A DNA stretch of 64,000 nucleotides from Morinoia aosen (lineage: Eukaryota; Arthropoda; Malacostraca; Amphipoda; Talitridae). The notes below the pieces were generated by a model, which saw only the letters and a list, made by a program, of their open reading frames with translations, made no database searches and was not told the origin of the DNA. Both the position numbers and the translations under genes were made by a program. The DNA lies in contig CM059556.1 in the NCBI GenBank assembly GCA_030386875.1, positions 35,752,964 to 35,816,963 of the forward strand. The letters run 5' to 3'. How positions within the stretch are numbered: position 1 is the first letter of the stretch; each line of letters begins with the position of its first letter. Shown here piece after piece: positions 25,265 to 35,600 of the stretch.

Positions 25265-25550
25265 TTCTATAAATCCTTTATTCTGTGTCTTATTTTCTGA
25301 TTAATTTGGGACCTGTAAGTTTCCAACCGTAGAAATCTCTCGTATCGTATCACTTTTTCAGATTAATTTAGAACGTCGAAGTTTCCAACGCTATAAGTCT
25401 ATTCTATTGTGTCACATTTTCCAAATAAATTTGCCCTGAAAGTTCCCAACCATATGAATCTTTCCCTCCGTGTCATTTATCCAGATTAATTCGGGACCTA
25501 TTATTTTCCAACCAAAGAAATATCTCATATCGTCACTTTTCTGAGTTATA
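25265..25550. repeat. Degenerate tandem repeat of about 72 bp, four copies
   Basis: Each unit has CAGATTAATTTGGGACC-like and GTTTCCAACC-like blocks followed by a T-rich end. Confidence 0.75.
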
Positions 25551-25859
25551 TGGATAACATGGAAGTTTTCAATGAACACTATGAATATTATGTTAACAGT
25601 TGAAATACCAGTTAATAATAATTGTAAAAGGTAATCTTTGCTGCAGAGATTAATTACAGCGTTGCAGAAAAGGACTTCATCATCATACTGCGTTTCTTGA
25701 ATATTTTCCCTAGCCTTATAGTCAAGTCTTATCTTCAATACGTTCCCCCGCGTTTCCACGGCTGTTACGGTTAGTTTTTCTAGGTTGTAAGTAGCAGAAT
25801 AGGGAAATCGATTGTCAAGCTTGAATAGATTTTAATTCTTCCTAATGAATATGATAAAT

Positions 25860-26012
25860 GCAATTGCACGATAACATTTCCCCTCGTATGATAACAATTA
25901 TTTTAAAAAAATGTCGTGCAACTGATATAATTTTGTGCATCTATACCAGCACGTAATTGGGCAATTTACCCGTTGGTGTACATGTGGCCCCCATACACGG
26001 GAAACGTGTTAA
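25860..26012. mobile_element. MITE family 2 partial copy
   Basis: TTGCACGATAACATTTCCCC and CCTCGTATGATAA are followed by a GTACATGTGGCCCCCATAC end and ACGTGTTAA. Confidence 0.6.
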
Positions 26013-26104
26013 ATGATAATTCAGGATCTCGAAAAGCTGTTGAACAGTTTGCCTTCAAGGGATCTTGACCCATAATTTTGAATAAATTGGTGTCATAAAA
26101 CTCT

Positions 26105-26319
26105 TTAATACTTTGACACATGACCCAGCGGTGGTCAAGAAGGGGATTTTCAAAATGCTGCTGACTGACCAGTGATTACGAACTCAATTTTCATAAATAC
26201 ATACTTGATGAAAACTAAACAAAGGCACGATGGATTTAATGATCGTTGTTTTCAAAATTGAACTCTAAAAATAACTTCAATTTGAGTTGAATATTGAACT
26301 TCAGTCCTGAAGCAGTTAA
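26105..26319 (+). mobile_element. MITE family 1 copy
   Basis: TTAA at both ends (26105, 26316). The left end is TTAATACTTTGACAC, with the TTTTCAAAATGCTGCTGACT block. Confidence 0.75.
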
Positions 26320-26528
26320 CGTATTTAGCACGTTCGCCGCGTTTCCGCTGTTGCATAACGATTGCTTTGGCTCGGTTGTAAATTGCACACTTGGGGAATC
26401 GACATTACTGCTCGAATACGTTTTTATCCTTCAAATGCAACATAAAGTATACAACTGCACGATAACGTTAGACCTCGTATGATAATTTATAGCTTAAAAA
26501 GGCTACAAAACACGTAATCTTCACACCG

Positions 26529-27035
26529 TATTGGTTTATACCGTTTATTGTACCGTTTATTGTACCGTTTATTGTACCGTTTATTGTACCGTTTATTGTA
26601 CCGTTTATTGTACCGTTTATTGTACCGTTTATTGTACCGTTTATTGTACCGTTCATTGTACCGTTTATTGTACCGTTTATTGTGCCGTTTATTGTACCGT
26701 TTATTGTACCGTTTATTGTACCGTTTATTGTACCGTTTATTGTACCGCTTATTGTACCGTTTATTGTACCGCTTATTGTACCGTTTATTGTACCGCAATT
26801 TATACCGTTTATTGTACCGCAATTTATACCGTTTATTGTACCGCAATTTTAACCGTTTATTGTACCGCAATTTTAACCGTTTATTGTACCGCAATTTTAA
26901 CCGTTTATTGTACCGCAATTTGTACCGTTTATTGTACCGAAATTTGTACCGTTTATTGTACCGAAATTTGTACCGTTTATTGTACCGCAATTTGTACCGT
27001 TTATTGTACCGCAATTTATACCGTAATTTATACCG
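26529..27035. repeat. 12-bp minisatellite (CCGTTTATTGTA) grading into a 24-bp unit
   Basis: About 21 plain 12-mers are followed by alternating CCGTTTATTGTA and CCGCAATTTATA variants (CCGCAATTTTAA, CCGAAATTTGTA). Long frames in four frames are artefacts. Confidence 0.95.
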
Positions 27036-27066
27036 GCACTTGAATGAGATATTTACGCATTGGCAC

Positions 27067-27104
27067 TAGGGAGACAAACTAACTTATAATCTTAATCTTA
27101 ATCC
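27067..27104 (+). mobile_element. 38-bp severely 5'-truncated SINE family A insertion
   Basis: It consists only of the SINE 3' end (TAGGGAGACAAACTAAC, then TTAATC repeats). It is flanked by near-perfect 13-bp duplications TACG(C/T)ATTGGCAC at 27054-27066 and 27105-27117. Confidence 0.75.
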
Positions 27105-27269
27105 TACGTATTGGCACACATGTGGCCCAATACGCTGAGAACGTGTTTATTAAATGTTAAAATGAACACAAATGGAGTCATGCTACGTAAAGAACACTGG
27201 GAAAATGTAAGAAACCAGCGTGGAGATTTAGAATAACTTTCTTAAACCTGATCTTAGATGTTCGCTTCT

Positions 27270-27835
27270 GTCCCCCAGTAAGATGTAACAGTTATACCTG
27301 TAAGAACAGTCACTTCAAGAGGGAAGATGCGAGGTCCTGAGTAGGAGGTTAGGTAGGCCTTCCTTTAATTTAAATGGTAAAGGTGGTCTTGTTTTGTTAC
27401 GAAGCATAGTTTAAGGTTGTCAGCTTTTTCTCAGTCATTATTTGCTCGTTTTTTAACTTTTATTTGATAAAAAAAATTTCTCTCAATATATTGTTTTTAA
27501 CCCTTTAACGCCCACATTTTTATACTCATATTACCGGTATAACAACCACTATCACTAAACCGACACTGGCATTAGGTAGTCACTGTTATTAAGATGGGGA
27601 AGGAACTGCCACTCGGCAGTGACGTTCAAAGGACACATTAGTGAACAAATTGAATAAGAAATATAATATATTATTGTTATTTTTTAAAGAGGACCGTACA
27701 GTCCACTTGGGCGTTAAAGGTTTAAGCGCAAAGAATTTTGTATGCGAACATACTTTGACATGAATTTCCCGATCACTCCCTCATTCCTCTCTTTGGGACG
27801 TATTTTAAGAGGTTAGGAAGGCTTCAAATGTAACA
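27270..27835 (+). mobile_element. SINE-like family A copy interrupted by a MITE
   Basis: The diverged head and GGTTAGGTAGGCC block lie at 27300-27497. The 3' part resumes at 27726 and ends at GGAAGGCTTCAAATG. Confidence 0.6.
27497..27725. mobile_element. piggyBac-type MITE inserted in a SINE
   Basis: TTAA at 27497-27500 and 27722-27725 flank a 221-bp element with termini CCCTTTAACGCCCA and TGGGCGTTAAAGGT. TTAA target and CCC-starting inverted ends are piggyBac-like. It is non-coding. Confidence 0.8.
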
Positions 27836-27892
27836 CATAGTTTTATATCGCACCTAATTTCGTTTAGAATGAAATTCTTATTTTCTTCTTTT

Positions 27893-28215
27893 AGGGAGAT
27901 GAACTATTGCGTCTATGGGGATTAGTGCTCTCGGGGGAATATGTGAGGTTCTGAGCTAAAGGTTCGATAGGCTATTTTTCGTTAAAGTAAATAGATTTTT
28001 GTTTTTTACGGACTATCTTTTTTCGGTTCACTGCTATCCTGTTTTGTTGCACCGAATAGTTTCTTCGTCGATTTTTATCTTATTTCGTAGGTAGACTTCT
28101 TTCTCAACTTACTATTGCTATGTACCATACGCATAAACTCTGCATTTCATCAAGTCCATACTAAATGGCACCTTCCTCTTTCCTCTCTATGGAACGGCAG
28201 AGTTGTGGTTGTAAA
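27893..28215 (+). mobile_element. SINE-like family A copy, diverged
   Basis: Head AGGGAGATGAACTATTGCGT, GGTTCGATAGGC block and CGGTTCACTGCTATCC middle. The tail is lost. Confidence 0.75.
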
Positions 28216-28332
28216 ATTCTGGTGTTGGGAATCAAAACAAACGATTTAGAATAGAGGCCCAATAAATCTGATAGAAGCAGTATGAATATTTTAAGAAGAG
28301 TGAGCACAGATCATTACAAATGTTTGCAAGAA

Positions 28333-29088
28333 CCCCCTCAGGGGGATGCTACTATTGTGTCTATGGGAATTAGCGCTCCCAGGGGGACTATGTAAGGGCC
28401 TGAGCTAAAGGTTAGGTAGGCTTTCTTTTTGTTAAAATAGACCCCTCAGGGGGATACAGATATTGTATCTATGGGAATTAGCGCTCCCAGGGGAAAAATG
28501 TGAGGGCCCGAGCTGAGAGTTAGGTAGGCCTTCTTTTTGTTGAAATAAAATGTTTTTTGTTATGTTAAGGACCACCTTTTTTCGGTTCACTACTGTCCTG
28601 TTTTTCAGCACCTCTGACTTTCTTCTTCAAATTTTATCTTGTTTCGTGAACTTCTTTCTCAACTTTACTGTTTCTATGCCCCTTCTGCATAGATTCCTCA
28701 TTCTCTTATCTCCATACTAAATGGTGCCTTCCTCCTTCCTCTCTTCGATACGCTCTTTTTTGTAGCGGTTAGGGAGGCTTAAACTAACTTATAATCTAAT
28801 CTAATCTTTTGTTAAAATAGAATAGGTTTTGGTTTTGTTACGGACCATCTTTTTTTTCGGTTCACTGCTGTCCTGTTTTTCAGCACCTACTACTTTCTTC
28901 ATCAAATTTTTCTTGTTTCATGATCTTCTTTCTTAGATTTCTGTTTCTGTGCCCTTTCTGCATAGATTCGGCGTTTCCTTAACTCCATACTAAATTGTGC
29001 CTTCTTTCTTCCTCTCTTTGGATAGCCTTTGTTGCGGATAGGGAGGCTTAAACTAACTAATAAATAATCTAATCTAATCTAATCTGTT
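28333..29088 (+). mobile_element. SINE-like family A copy split by a nested copy
   Basis: The 5' part is 28333-28440 and the 3' part is 28807-29088, ending in TAATCTAATCTAATCT. The interruption at 28441-28806 is another copy. Confidence 0.9.
28441..28806 (+). mobile_element. Complete SINE-like family A element (366 bp) with target duplication
   Basis: It is bounded by identical 14-bp TTTTGTTAAAATAG at 28427-28440 and 28807-28820. It starts ACCCCTCAGGGGGATACA and ends ATAATCTAATCTAATC. The variable short-repeat tail and target duplication indicate LINE-type retrotransposition. No clear tRNA A/B boxes are seen, so the head's origin is open. Confidence 0.9.
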
Positions 29089-29129
29089 TGCAAGAACCTA
29101 ATAAGGAAATATCCCGAATGATTGAAGCT

Positions 29130-29470
29130 GTACTAGTGACGATTAAAATTAGCGTTCCCTAAATGAAAATGCGAGATCTGTGTTTGAAGGTTAGATAGGC
29201 TTCTTGTTGAAATTTTTTAGGATTTTTGCATTGTTGTGGATCCTTTCCTCCCGGTTCACTTCTGCCTTTTTCTGTGCCTATTAACTTCTTCAATTTTTAT
29301 CTTGTTTCGTAGAATTAATTAAATCTCGCTCTTTCTTTGCGTAGGGTATGGGGACACATTTAAAGCATAAATTCCATGTTTTTTCTTAATTCCACATAAA
29401 ATGAAGCCTTCTTCCTATCTCTCTTGGGAACACCTTTTAGTTTGGTGGGATAAAACTTACTTATTTGTCG
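29130..29470 (+). mobile_element. Strongly diverged SINE-like family A copy
   Basis: TTAGCGTTCCCTAAATGAAA and GGTTAGATAGGCTTC mark the head and the CCGGTTCACTTCTGCC block the middle. Confidence 0.55.
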
Positions 29471-29639
29471 AATTCAATCTAAATTAAATTTCTTTCTAAA
29501 TAGAAGCGCAGTGACCCAGCAAACAGAAAGTCATCATATTGCATTCATCGTATTTAAATCCCTTGAATAATTTCACATTTCCACAGCATAAAAATAACAC
29601 TTTTAGTCACATGGACCCAGTGTTCTTCCATTAATTTTC

Positions 29640-29905
29640 ATCATGCAGGTCGTGAAGGTCAACTCCAGGGGTGAACGCACGAGCACGAGCGCCTTTTTCG
29701 AGCACTCCAGGGAAATTTGACGGTCTCCATCGAGCAGAAACTCTGCCCCAATATACAGTACATTATGCAGGCCATCTCTTTATTACGGTCACCAACGAGA
29801 CCGGTGTCGGTAGCAGACGAGTGCATTGCGACTCCGTAGCTCTTCAAGCGGCAGAAACTTGTAAATTCTTTCCGTGTGTGGTTTTACTTCAACTCTGAGC
29901 GCCTG
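29640..29905. other. GC-richer patch of unknown nature
   Basis: Short open frames lie on both strands with no recognisable product. An AG acceptor-like site at about 29648 exists. It could be a non-coding exon of the receptor gene or unrelated unique DNA. Confidence 0.25.
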
Positions 29906-29934
29906 CTCCGAAGGATGTTAATTTTGATTTTGTA

Positions 29935-30302
29935 TGGGGATACAATTATTGTATCTATGGGAATTGGCGCTCACAGGGGGACAATGTATGAGGACCCGAG
30001 CTGAGAGTTAGATAGGCCTTTTTTGTTGTAATAGAATGTTTTTTTTGTTATGTCAAGGACCACCTTTTTTCGGTTCACTACTGTCCTGTTTTTCAGCACC
30101 TCTGACTTTCTTCTTCAACTTTTATCTTATTTCATCAACTTCTTTCTCAACCCTACGGTTTCTATGCCCCTTTCTGCATAGATTCCTCATTCTCTTATCT
30201 CCATATTAAATGGATCCTTCCTCCTTCCTCTCTTCGATACGCTCTTTTTTGTAGCGGTTAGGGAGGCTTAAACTAACTTATTATCTTAATCTCTTAATCT
30301 TC
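29935..30302 (+). mobile_element. SINE-like family A copy
   Basis: Near full length: TGTATCTATGGGAATTGGCG, ACTTATTATCTTAATC tail. Confidence 0.87.
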
Positions 30303-30522
30303 AGGTTCACTGCTGTTCTGTATTTCAGCACCTACTACTTTCGTCTTCAAATTTTATCTTGTTTCATGAACTTCTTTCTCAACTTATTGTTTCTATGCCC
30401 CTTCTGCAGAGATTCCGCGTTCTCTAACATTAATACTAAATGGTGACTTTTTCCTTCCTCTCTTCGATATGCTCTTTTTTGGCGACTAAGGAGGCTTAAG
30501 CTAACCTATAATCTAATCTGAG
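30303..30522 (+). mobile_element. 5'-truncated SINE-like family A copy
   Basis: It starts inside the element at TCAGGTTCACTGCTGTTC and ends ATAATCTAATCT. It lies directly downstream of the previous copy and just before the candidate first exon. Confidence 0.85.
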
Positions 30523-30558
30523 AGCCTGCAGCCGATATGCTGATCGACGTTCCCGCCG

Positions 30559-30609
30559 ATGATACTCAAATTGTCGAGATTGTCAACGTTTTTCCTCTCA
30601 AGTTGGACT
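30559..30609 (+). CDS. Possible first coding exon (start codon plus weak signal-like sequence)
   Basis: ATG at 30559 follows an in-frame TGA and opens 17 codons, reading MILKLSRLSTFFLSSWT, before a good donor (GTAAGA at 30610). It ends in phase 0, as the 31236 exon requires. The sequence has a basic residue early and a short hydrophobic run, so it could be the start of a signal peptide, but the run is short for one. The match rests on phase, donor and position only. A more distant first exon outside or inside the window is equally possible. Confidence 0.33.
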
Positions 30610-31235
30610 GTAAGAAAAAATTGAACCACTTTTCTTGTCATGGTTTGAGGGAGAAATTTCTGATGGCCTACGTAGTGAATTCAACATAGCATACATCGGT
30701 AGAAGTAGGTACAGCAATGAATTTAATCAAACAGATGATAAATCAATGATGTTATGAAAGATTTGCTCGAGGTAGGAGTCATTTTTCTAAATCAACATGT
30801 ACGTGTATAAGTTGATGTGAATTTGTCATTTGTAAAGTAATGATGTTATTATGCTAAAACTTTGTTTCGATTGCTCACAAAAAGGCCCCAAAATATTGGA
30901 GACCTAACAGTTGAACTATTAATCAATTTCATCAAAACGTTCATGTATCAGTGCTGTCAGACACATCATCTTAATTCAATTTAATTCGTCTTAATAAAAT
31001 TCACGAAACGACTTAAATGCGAAATCATTGCGAGCAGAGTTTTTAAATGACACTACAAGTGTCATTCACAACACAATGATCCCCTGTAGAGCAAACGCAG
31101 CAGGCTAGAATTTATTGTTATTTGATAAAGCAAGTGCATACAACATTATTAGAATTCTCATCATTGTTTAGCCATTACACATATTTGCCTTCCTACATTT
31201 CAGTCTCACAAACGCATGTTTTCTTTGCATTGCAG
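30610..31235 (+). other. Possible first intron, no other feature
   Basis: AT-rich, with no repeats seen. It ends in a good pyrimidine tract and AG. Confidence 0.35.
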
Positions 31236-32637
31236 GTTCGTCCAGACGGTGTCGAAGAAGAATCCACAGCAGTTGCACATTTCAACAGCTTTTACAAGAA
31301 AATTTTGCCAGATAATTCGCCCCTGCAACCACCAGAATATCTCCCGTCTGCCCCCCAAAAAACGATCGAAGCTGAAACAGTTCAAAGTACCAGCCATTTT
31401 CCTAATCCTCTATTGAGCGCAGTCGAGTTTTCGAGTGGTCAGCGGAAGAAATCGAAGCACAGACTTAAATTTGACAAGAACTCCAGACTCTCGTTGGAGT
31501 TGCAGGTAGAGCAGCGTAGCACTCGAGACGACAGTGAAGCAATTGTAATTTCTGAACCTGAAACATCTTTGCACACACTTCTCAGTTCATCCACCGACTC
31601 TAATCTAGTGAATAACTATAATAAGGAAAAAGAAACCGTTCATACAAAGAAATTTGTTCGCGATGTCACGAAAACGTGGAATGGAAAAGAAAAAGATCTC
31701 CACATCCCCGTCACCAATTCTGAAAATCGAACGACCGGAAGGCCGGAGAGGAAAAAATTTAAATCACGGATGAGTCACGCGTCGTCCATAAGTGATAATT
31801 TTGAAAAAACGATTTCGGTTAAACGAAGGACGCTTTCAAAGATGCTTCCAGAAAATCTCGATACCTTGGATGCTCTTAACAAGGCTCCTGATTTGAAAGC
31901 ACGCAGCTTTTTGAACACAACTTCTTCTTCAGGGGGAAAAGAGATAAGAACAACTTGGACGGGAAATTTTCTCAACACTAAAACTCTTCGAAACAGTGTA
32001 GAACGTGGAATTATTCGTAGTATTACTAGGCCTGATGATCTCGTCAGAGACGTAATGTTGCCAATTCCTGCCAATAAAAAAATATCTGAGCCTCAAAGTT
32101 TGATTGAAAACCCAGGATTAAACATCACGTCTTCGGTGAAACGAGACTTTCCTAAGCCTGAATTTGATGTAATTACTGGCGCGGTTGAATCTGCTGATAT
32201 TACTCCACAAAATGGTCCCAAGAAAAGTAGCAAACGTAAACATCAGCCAGATATCAAAGAACCTCAGAGAGAAGCTCCCCGCCGTTCTCTGTTGGACGAA
32301 ATTCAATTAGAGAACACGAACTACCAGTCCGACGACATCCATATCAATGAGCACCGTCCAACAGTCGAGAATTACATTATAGATTTCGACGAAGACGGAG
32401 ATGCGAGAGCAAAGCCAGGGCAGCCGGAAGATGCACTTCAGGAAGAAGACACAGAGACAGAAGACAGCGCCGATATTTTGGTGCCGGACGGTGACATTGC
32501 CGACTCAGAGGCGCTTAGAGAGTTGCAATATTCAAAGCATTCTGTGGAGACGATGCGGGCCAGACTTTTGGCCATCATGGACCTGCACAAGCGCCTCTGT
32601 GAGCATGCTGCTCTCCAAGATCCTCCAGACTGGCAAG
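31236..32637 (+). CDS. PTHR: PTHR-like receptor exon: long N-terminal extension and start of the hormone-receptor domain
   Basis: The acceptor is TTTGCATTGCAG before 31236 and the donor is GTAAGA at 32638. It encodes residues 1-467 plus one base. The reading frame is open upstream to 31122, but the strong acceptor suggests coding starts at 31236. The first 440 or so residues are rich in Ser, Lys, Arg, Glu and Asp, with basic clusters (GRPERKKFK, PKKSSKRKH) and an acidic patch (EEDTETEDSADI). They look disordered and match nothing I recognise. The last part (METMRARLLAIMDLHKRLCE-like) resembles the N-terminal alpha helix of class B receptor ectodomains, with Cys455 as the first ectodomain cysteine. 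Vertebrate PTH receptors have fewer than 100 residues before this point, so the extension is exceptional. Confidence 0.85.
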
Positions 32638-35600
32638 GTAAGACACTGGTACATAATCAAAATGTATGTAGTTCTCTTACAAGTTATTATGTGAGGTCCC
32701 GAGCCTCAGGTAAACCTCCCTTTTGTTGAAATAGAATAGATGTTTTGTTTTGTTACTGACCATCTTTTATCGGTTCACTGATATCCTGTTTTACAGCATC
32801 AAATACTTTTTTCATTGAATTTCATCTTGTCTCATAAAATTGTCAACTCCCTATTTCTCTGCACCTTATGTACGGATTCCGATTTTCCTTTAACTCCGTA
32901 CTATATGGTACCTTCCTCTTTCCTCTCTTTGCAATACCTTCATTGCGGATAGGGAGGCTTCAACTAAAATCTATTCTCTTCTAATTTGTTAGATAAAATC
33001 TAAATACGCATTTCAGATCCATTTTACTTTATACTAATTACGTGAGAAAGAAAACACCAAATAACTCAATTGAAATGAACTTTTTTTAAACAGGAGCATG
33101 ACGAATGGTTTCTTCAATCTCATTAGGTAAAATCTAAGTACTCGTTTTCTTTCCATACAACTTTTTTCATTTGCTGATGAGTAAGAAAACACTGAATATT
33201 CCGATTTGATGAAATGTTTTTTTTTGTATTATGCCGTAGCGAATCTGTTTCATATCCATGTCCCCTCAGGGGGATACAACTATTGATTGACGTTGCATTG
33301 ATTCTGTCGTAGCACAAATAATTGAGTACTTCTTAGCCACGAATTTTTTGTTCGAACATTGACAAAAGAAGTAGAAACTCATTTGTAAGACGAAAATTTT
33401 GCAGGAAAGTAAAATAAATTTGTAGATCGTCGTAAATCAGAAGTCAGAATCATCTTCCGAATTTCGATTCCCTCCCATTTCCTGCCACTTGAAACATTCC
33501 ATGTTTTCAATTTATCATTAGTTTTTGAAACTGGTTACTCTAGTTTCCGGAACTGGTTATGCTAGTGTCCGGTATTGGCTGCGCTAGTGACCGGTATTGG
33601 CTGCGCTAGTGTCCGGTATTGGCTGCGCTAGTGTCCGGTATTGGCTGCGCCAGGGGCCGGTATTGGCTGCGCCAGGGGCCGGTATTGGCTGCGCCAGGGG
33701 CCGGTATTGGCTGCGCCAGGGGCCGGTATTGGCTGCGCCAGGGGCCGGTATTGGCTGCGCCAGGGGCCGGTATTGGCTGCGCCAGGGGCCGGTATTGGCT
33801 GCGCCAGGGGCCGGTATTGGCTGCGCCAGGGGCCGGTATTGGCTGCGCCAGGGGCCGGTATTGGCTGCGCCAGGGGCCGGTATTGGCTGCGCCAGGGGCC
33901 GGTATTGGCTGCGCCAGGGGCCGGTATTGGCTGCGCCAGGGGCCGGTATTGGCTGCGCCAGGGGCCGGTATTGGCTGCGCCAGGGGCCGGTATTGGCTGC
34001 GCCAGGGGCCGGTATTGGCTGCGCCAGGGGCCGGTATTGGCTGCGCCAGGGGCCGGTATTGGCTGCGCCAGGGGCCGGTATTGGCTGCGCCAGGGGCCGG
34101 TATTGGCTGCGCCAGGGGCCGGTATTGGCTGCGCCAGGGGCCGGTATTGGCTGCGCCAGGGGCCGGTATTGGCTGCGCCAGGGGCCGGTATTGGCTGCGC
34201 CAGGGGCCGGTATTGGCTGCGCCAGGGGCCGGTATTGGCTGCGCCAGGGGCCGGTATTGGCTGCGCCAGGGGCCGGTATTGGCTGCGCCAGGGGCCGGTA
34301 TTGGCTGCGCCAGGGGCCGGTATTGGCTGCGCCAGGGGCCGGTATTGGCTGCGCCAGGGGCCGGTATTGGCTGCGCCAGGGGCCGGTATTGGCTGCGCCA
34401 GGGGCCGGTATTGGCTGCGCCAGGGGCCGGTATTGGCTGCGCCAGGGGCCGGTATTGGCTGCGCCAGGGGCCGGTATTGGCTGCGCCAGGGGCCGGTATT
34501 GGCTGCGCCAGGGGCCGGTATTGGCTGCGCCAGGGGCCGGTATTGGGTGCGCCAGGGGCCGGTATTGGCTGTGCCAGGGGCCGGTATTGGCTGTGCCAGG
34601 GGCCGGTATTGGCTGCGCCAGGGGCCGGTATTGGCTGCGCCAGGGGCCGGTATTGGCTGCGCCAGGGGCCGGTATTGGCTGCGCCAGGGGCCGGTATTGG
34701 CTGCGCCAGGGGCCGGTATTGGCTGCGCCAGGGCCGGTATTGGCTGCGCCAGGGGCCGGTATTGGCTGCGCCAAGGGCCGGTATTGGCTGCGCCAAGGGC
34801 CGGTATTGGCTGCGCCAGGGGCCGGTATTGGCTGCGCTAGGGGCCGTTTGTTACTGTTACTGTTGGCACTGTTTGTTGGCATGATAGATATACTAATATT
34901 TGTTGGCATGAGAAAGATACTAATGCTTGTTGCCGAGAGAAAGATACTAATGCTTGTTGCCGAGAGAAAGATACTAAAGCTTGTTGGCATGAGAAAGATA
35001 AGAAAGCTTGTTGGCATGAGAAAGATACTAAAGCTTGTTGGCATGAGAAAGATACTAATGTTTGTTGGCATGAGAAAGATACTAATGTTTGTTGGCATGA
35101 GAAAGATACTAATGTTTGTTGGCATGAGAAAGATACTAATGTTTGTTGGCATGAGAAAGATACTAATGTTTGTTGGCATGGAAAGATACTAATGCTTGTT
35201 GGCATGAGAAAGATACTAATGCTTGTTGGCATGAGAAAGATACTAATGCTTGTTGGCATGAGAAAGATACTAATGCTTGTTGGCATGAGAAAGATACTAA
35301 TGTTTGTTGGCATGAGAAAGATACTAATGTTTGTTGGCATGAGAAAGATACTAAAGCTTGTTGGCATGAGAAAGATACTAATGTTTGTTGGCATGAGAAA
35401 GATACTAATGTTTGTTGGCTTGAGAAAGATACTAATGTTTGTTGGCATGAGAAAGATACTTATGTTTGTTGGCATGAGAAAGATACTTATGTTTGTTGGC
35501 ATAAGAAAGATACTAATGCTTGTTGGCATGAGAAAGATACTAATGCTTGTTGGCATGAGAAAGATACTAATGCTTGTTGGCATGAGAAAGATACTAATGC

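Larger units (their letters stand above)
26325..27150. mobile_element. MITE family 2 copy invaded by a minisatellite and a truncated SINE
   Basis: Left part 26325-26525 (TTAGCACGTTCGCCGCG, ACGATAACGTTAGACCTCG) and right part 27040-27150 (ACACATGTGGCCCAATACG, AACGTGTTTA) match other family copies. They are separated by the 12-bp array and a 38-bp SINE 3' tail. Confidence 0.65.

Noticed and set aside
26468-27069. Tyr/Lys-rich or Leu/Tyr-rich repeated frames
   Set aside because: Artefact of the 12-bp array inside a MITE.
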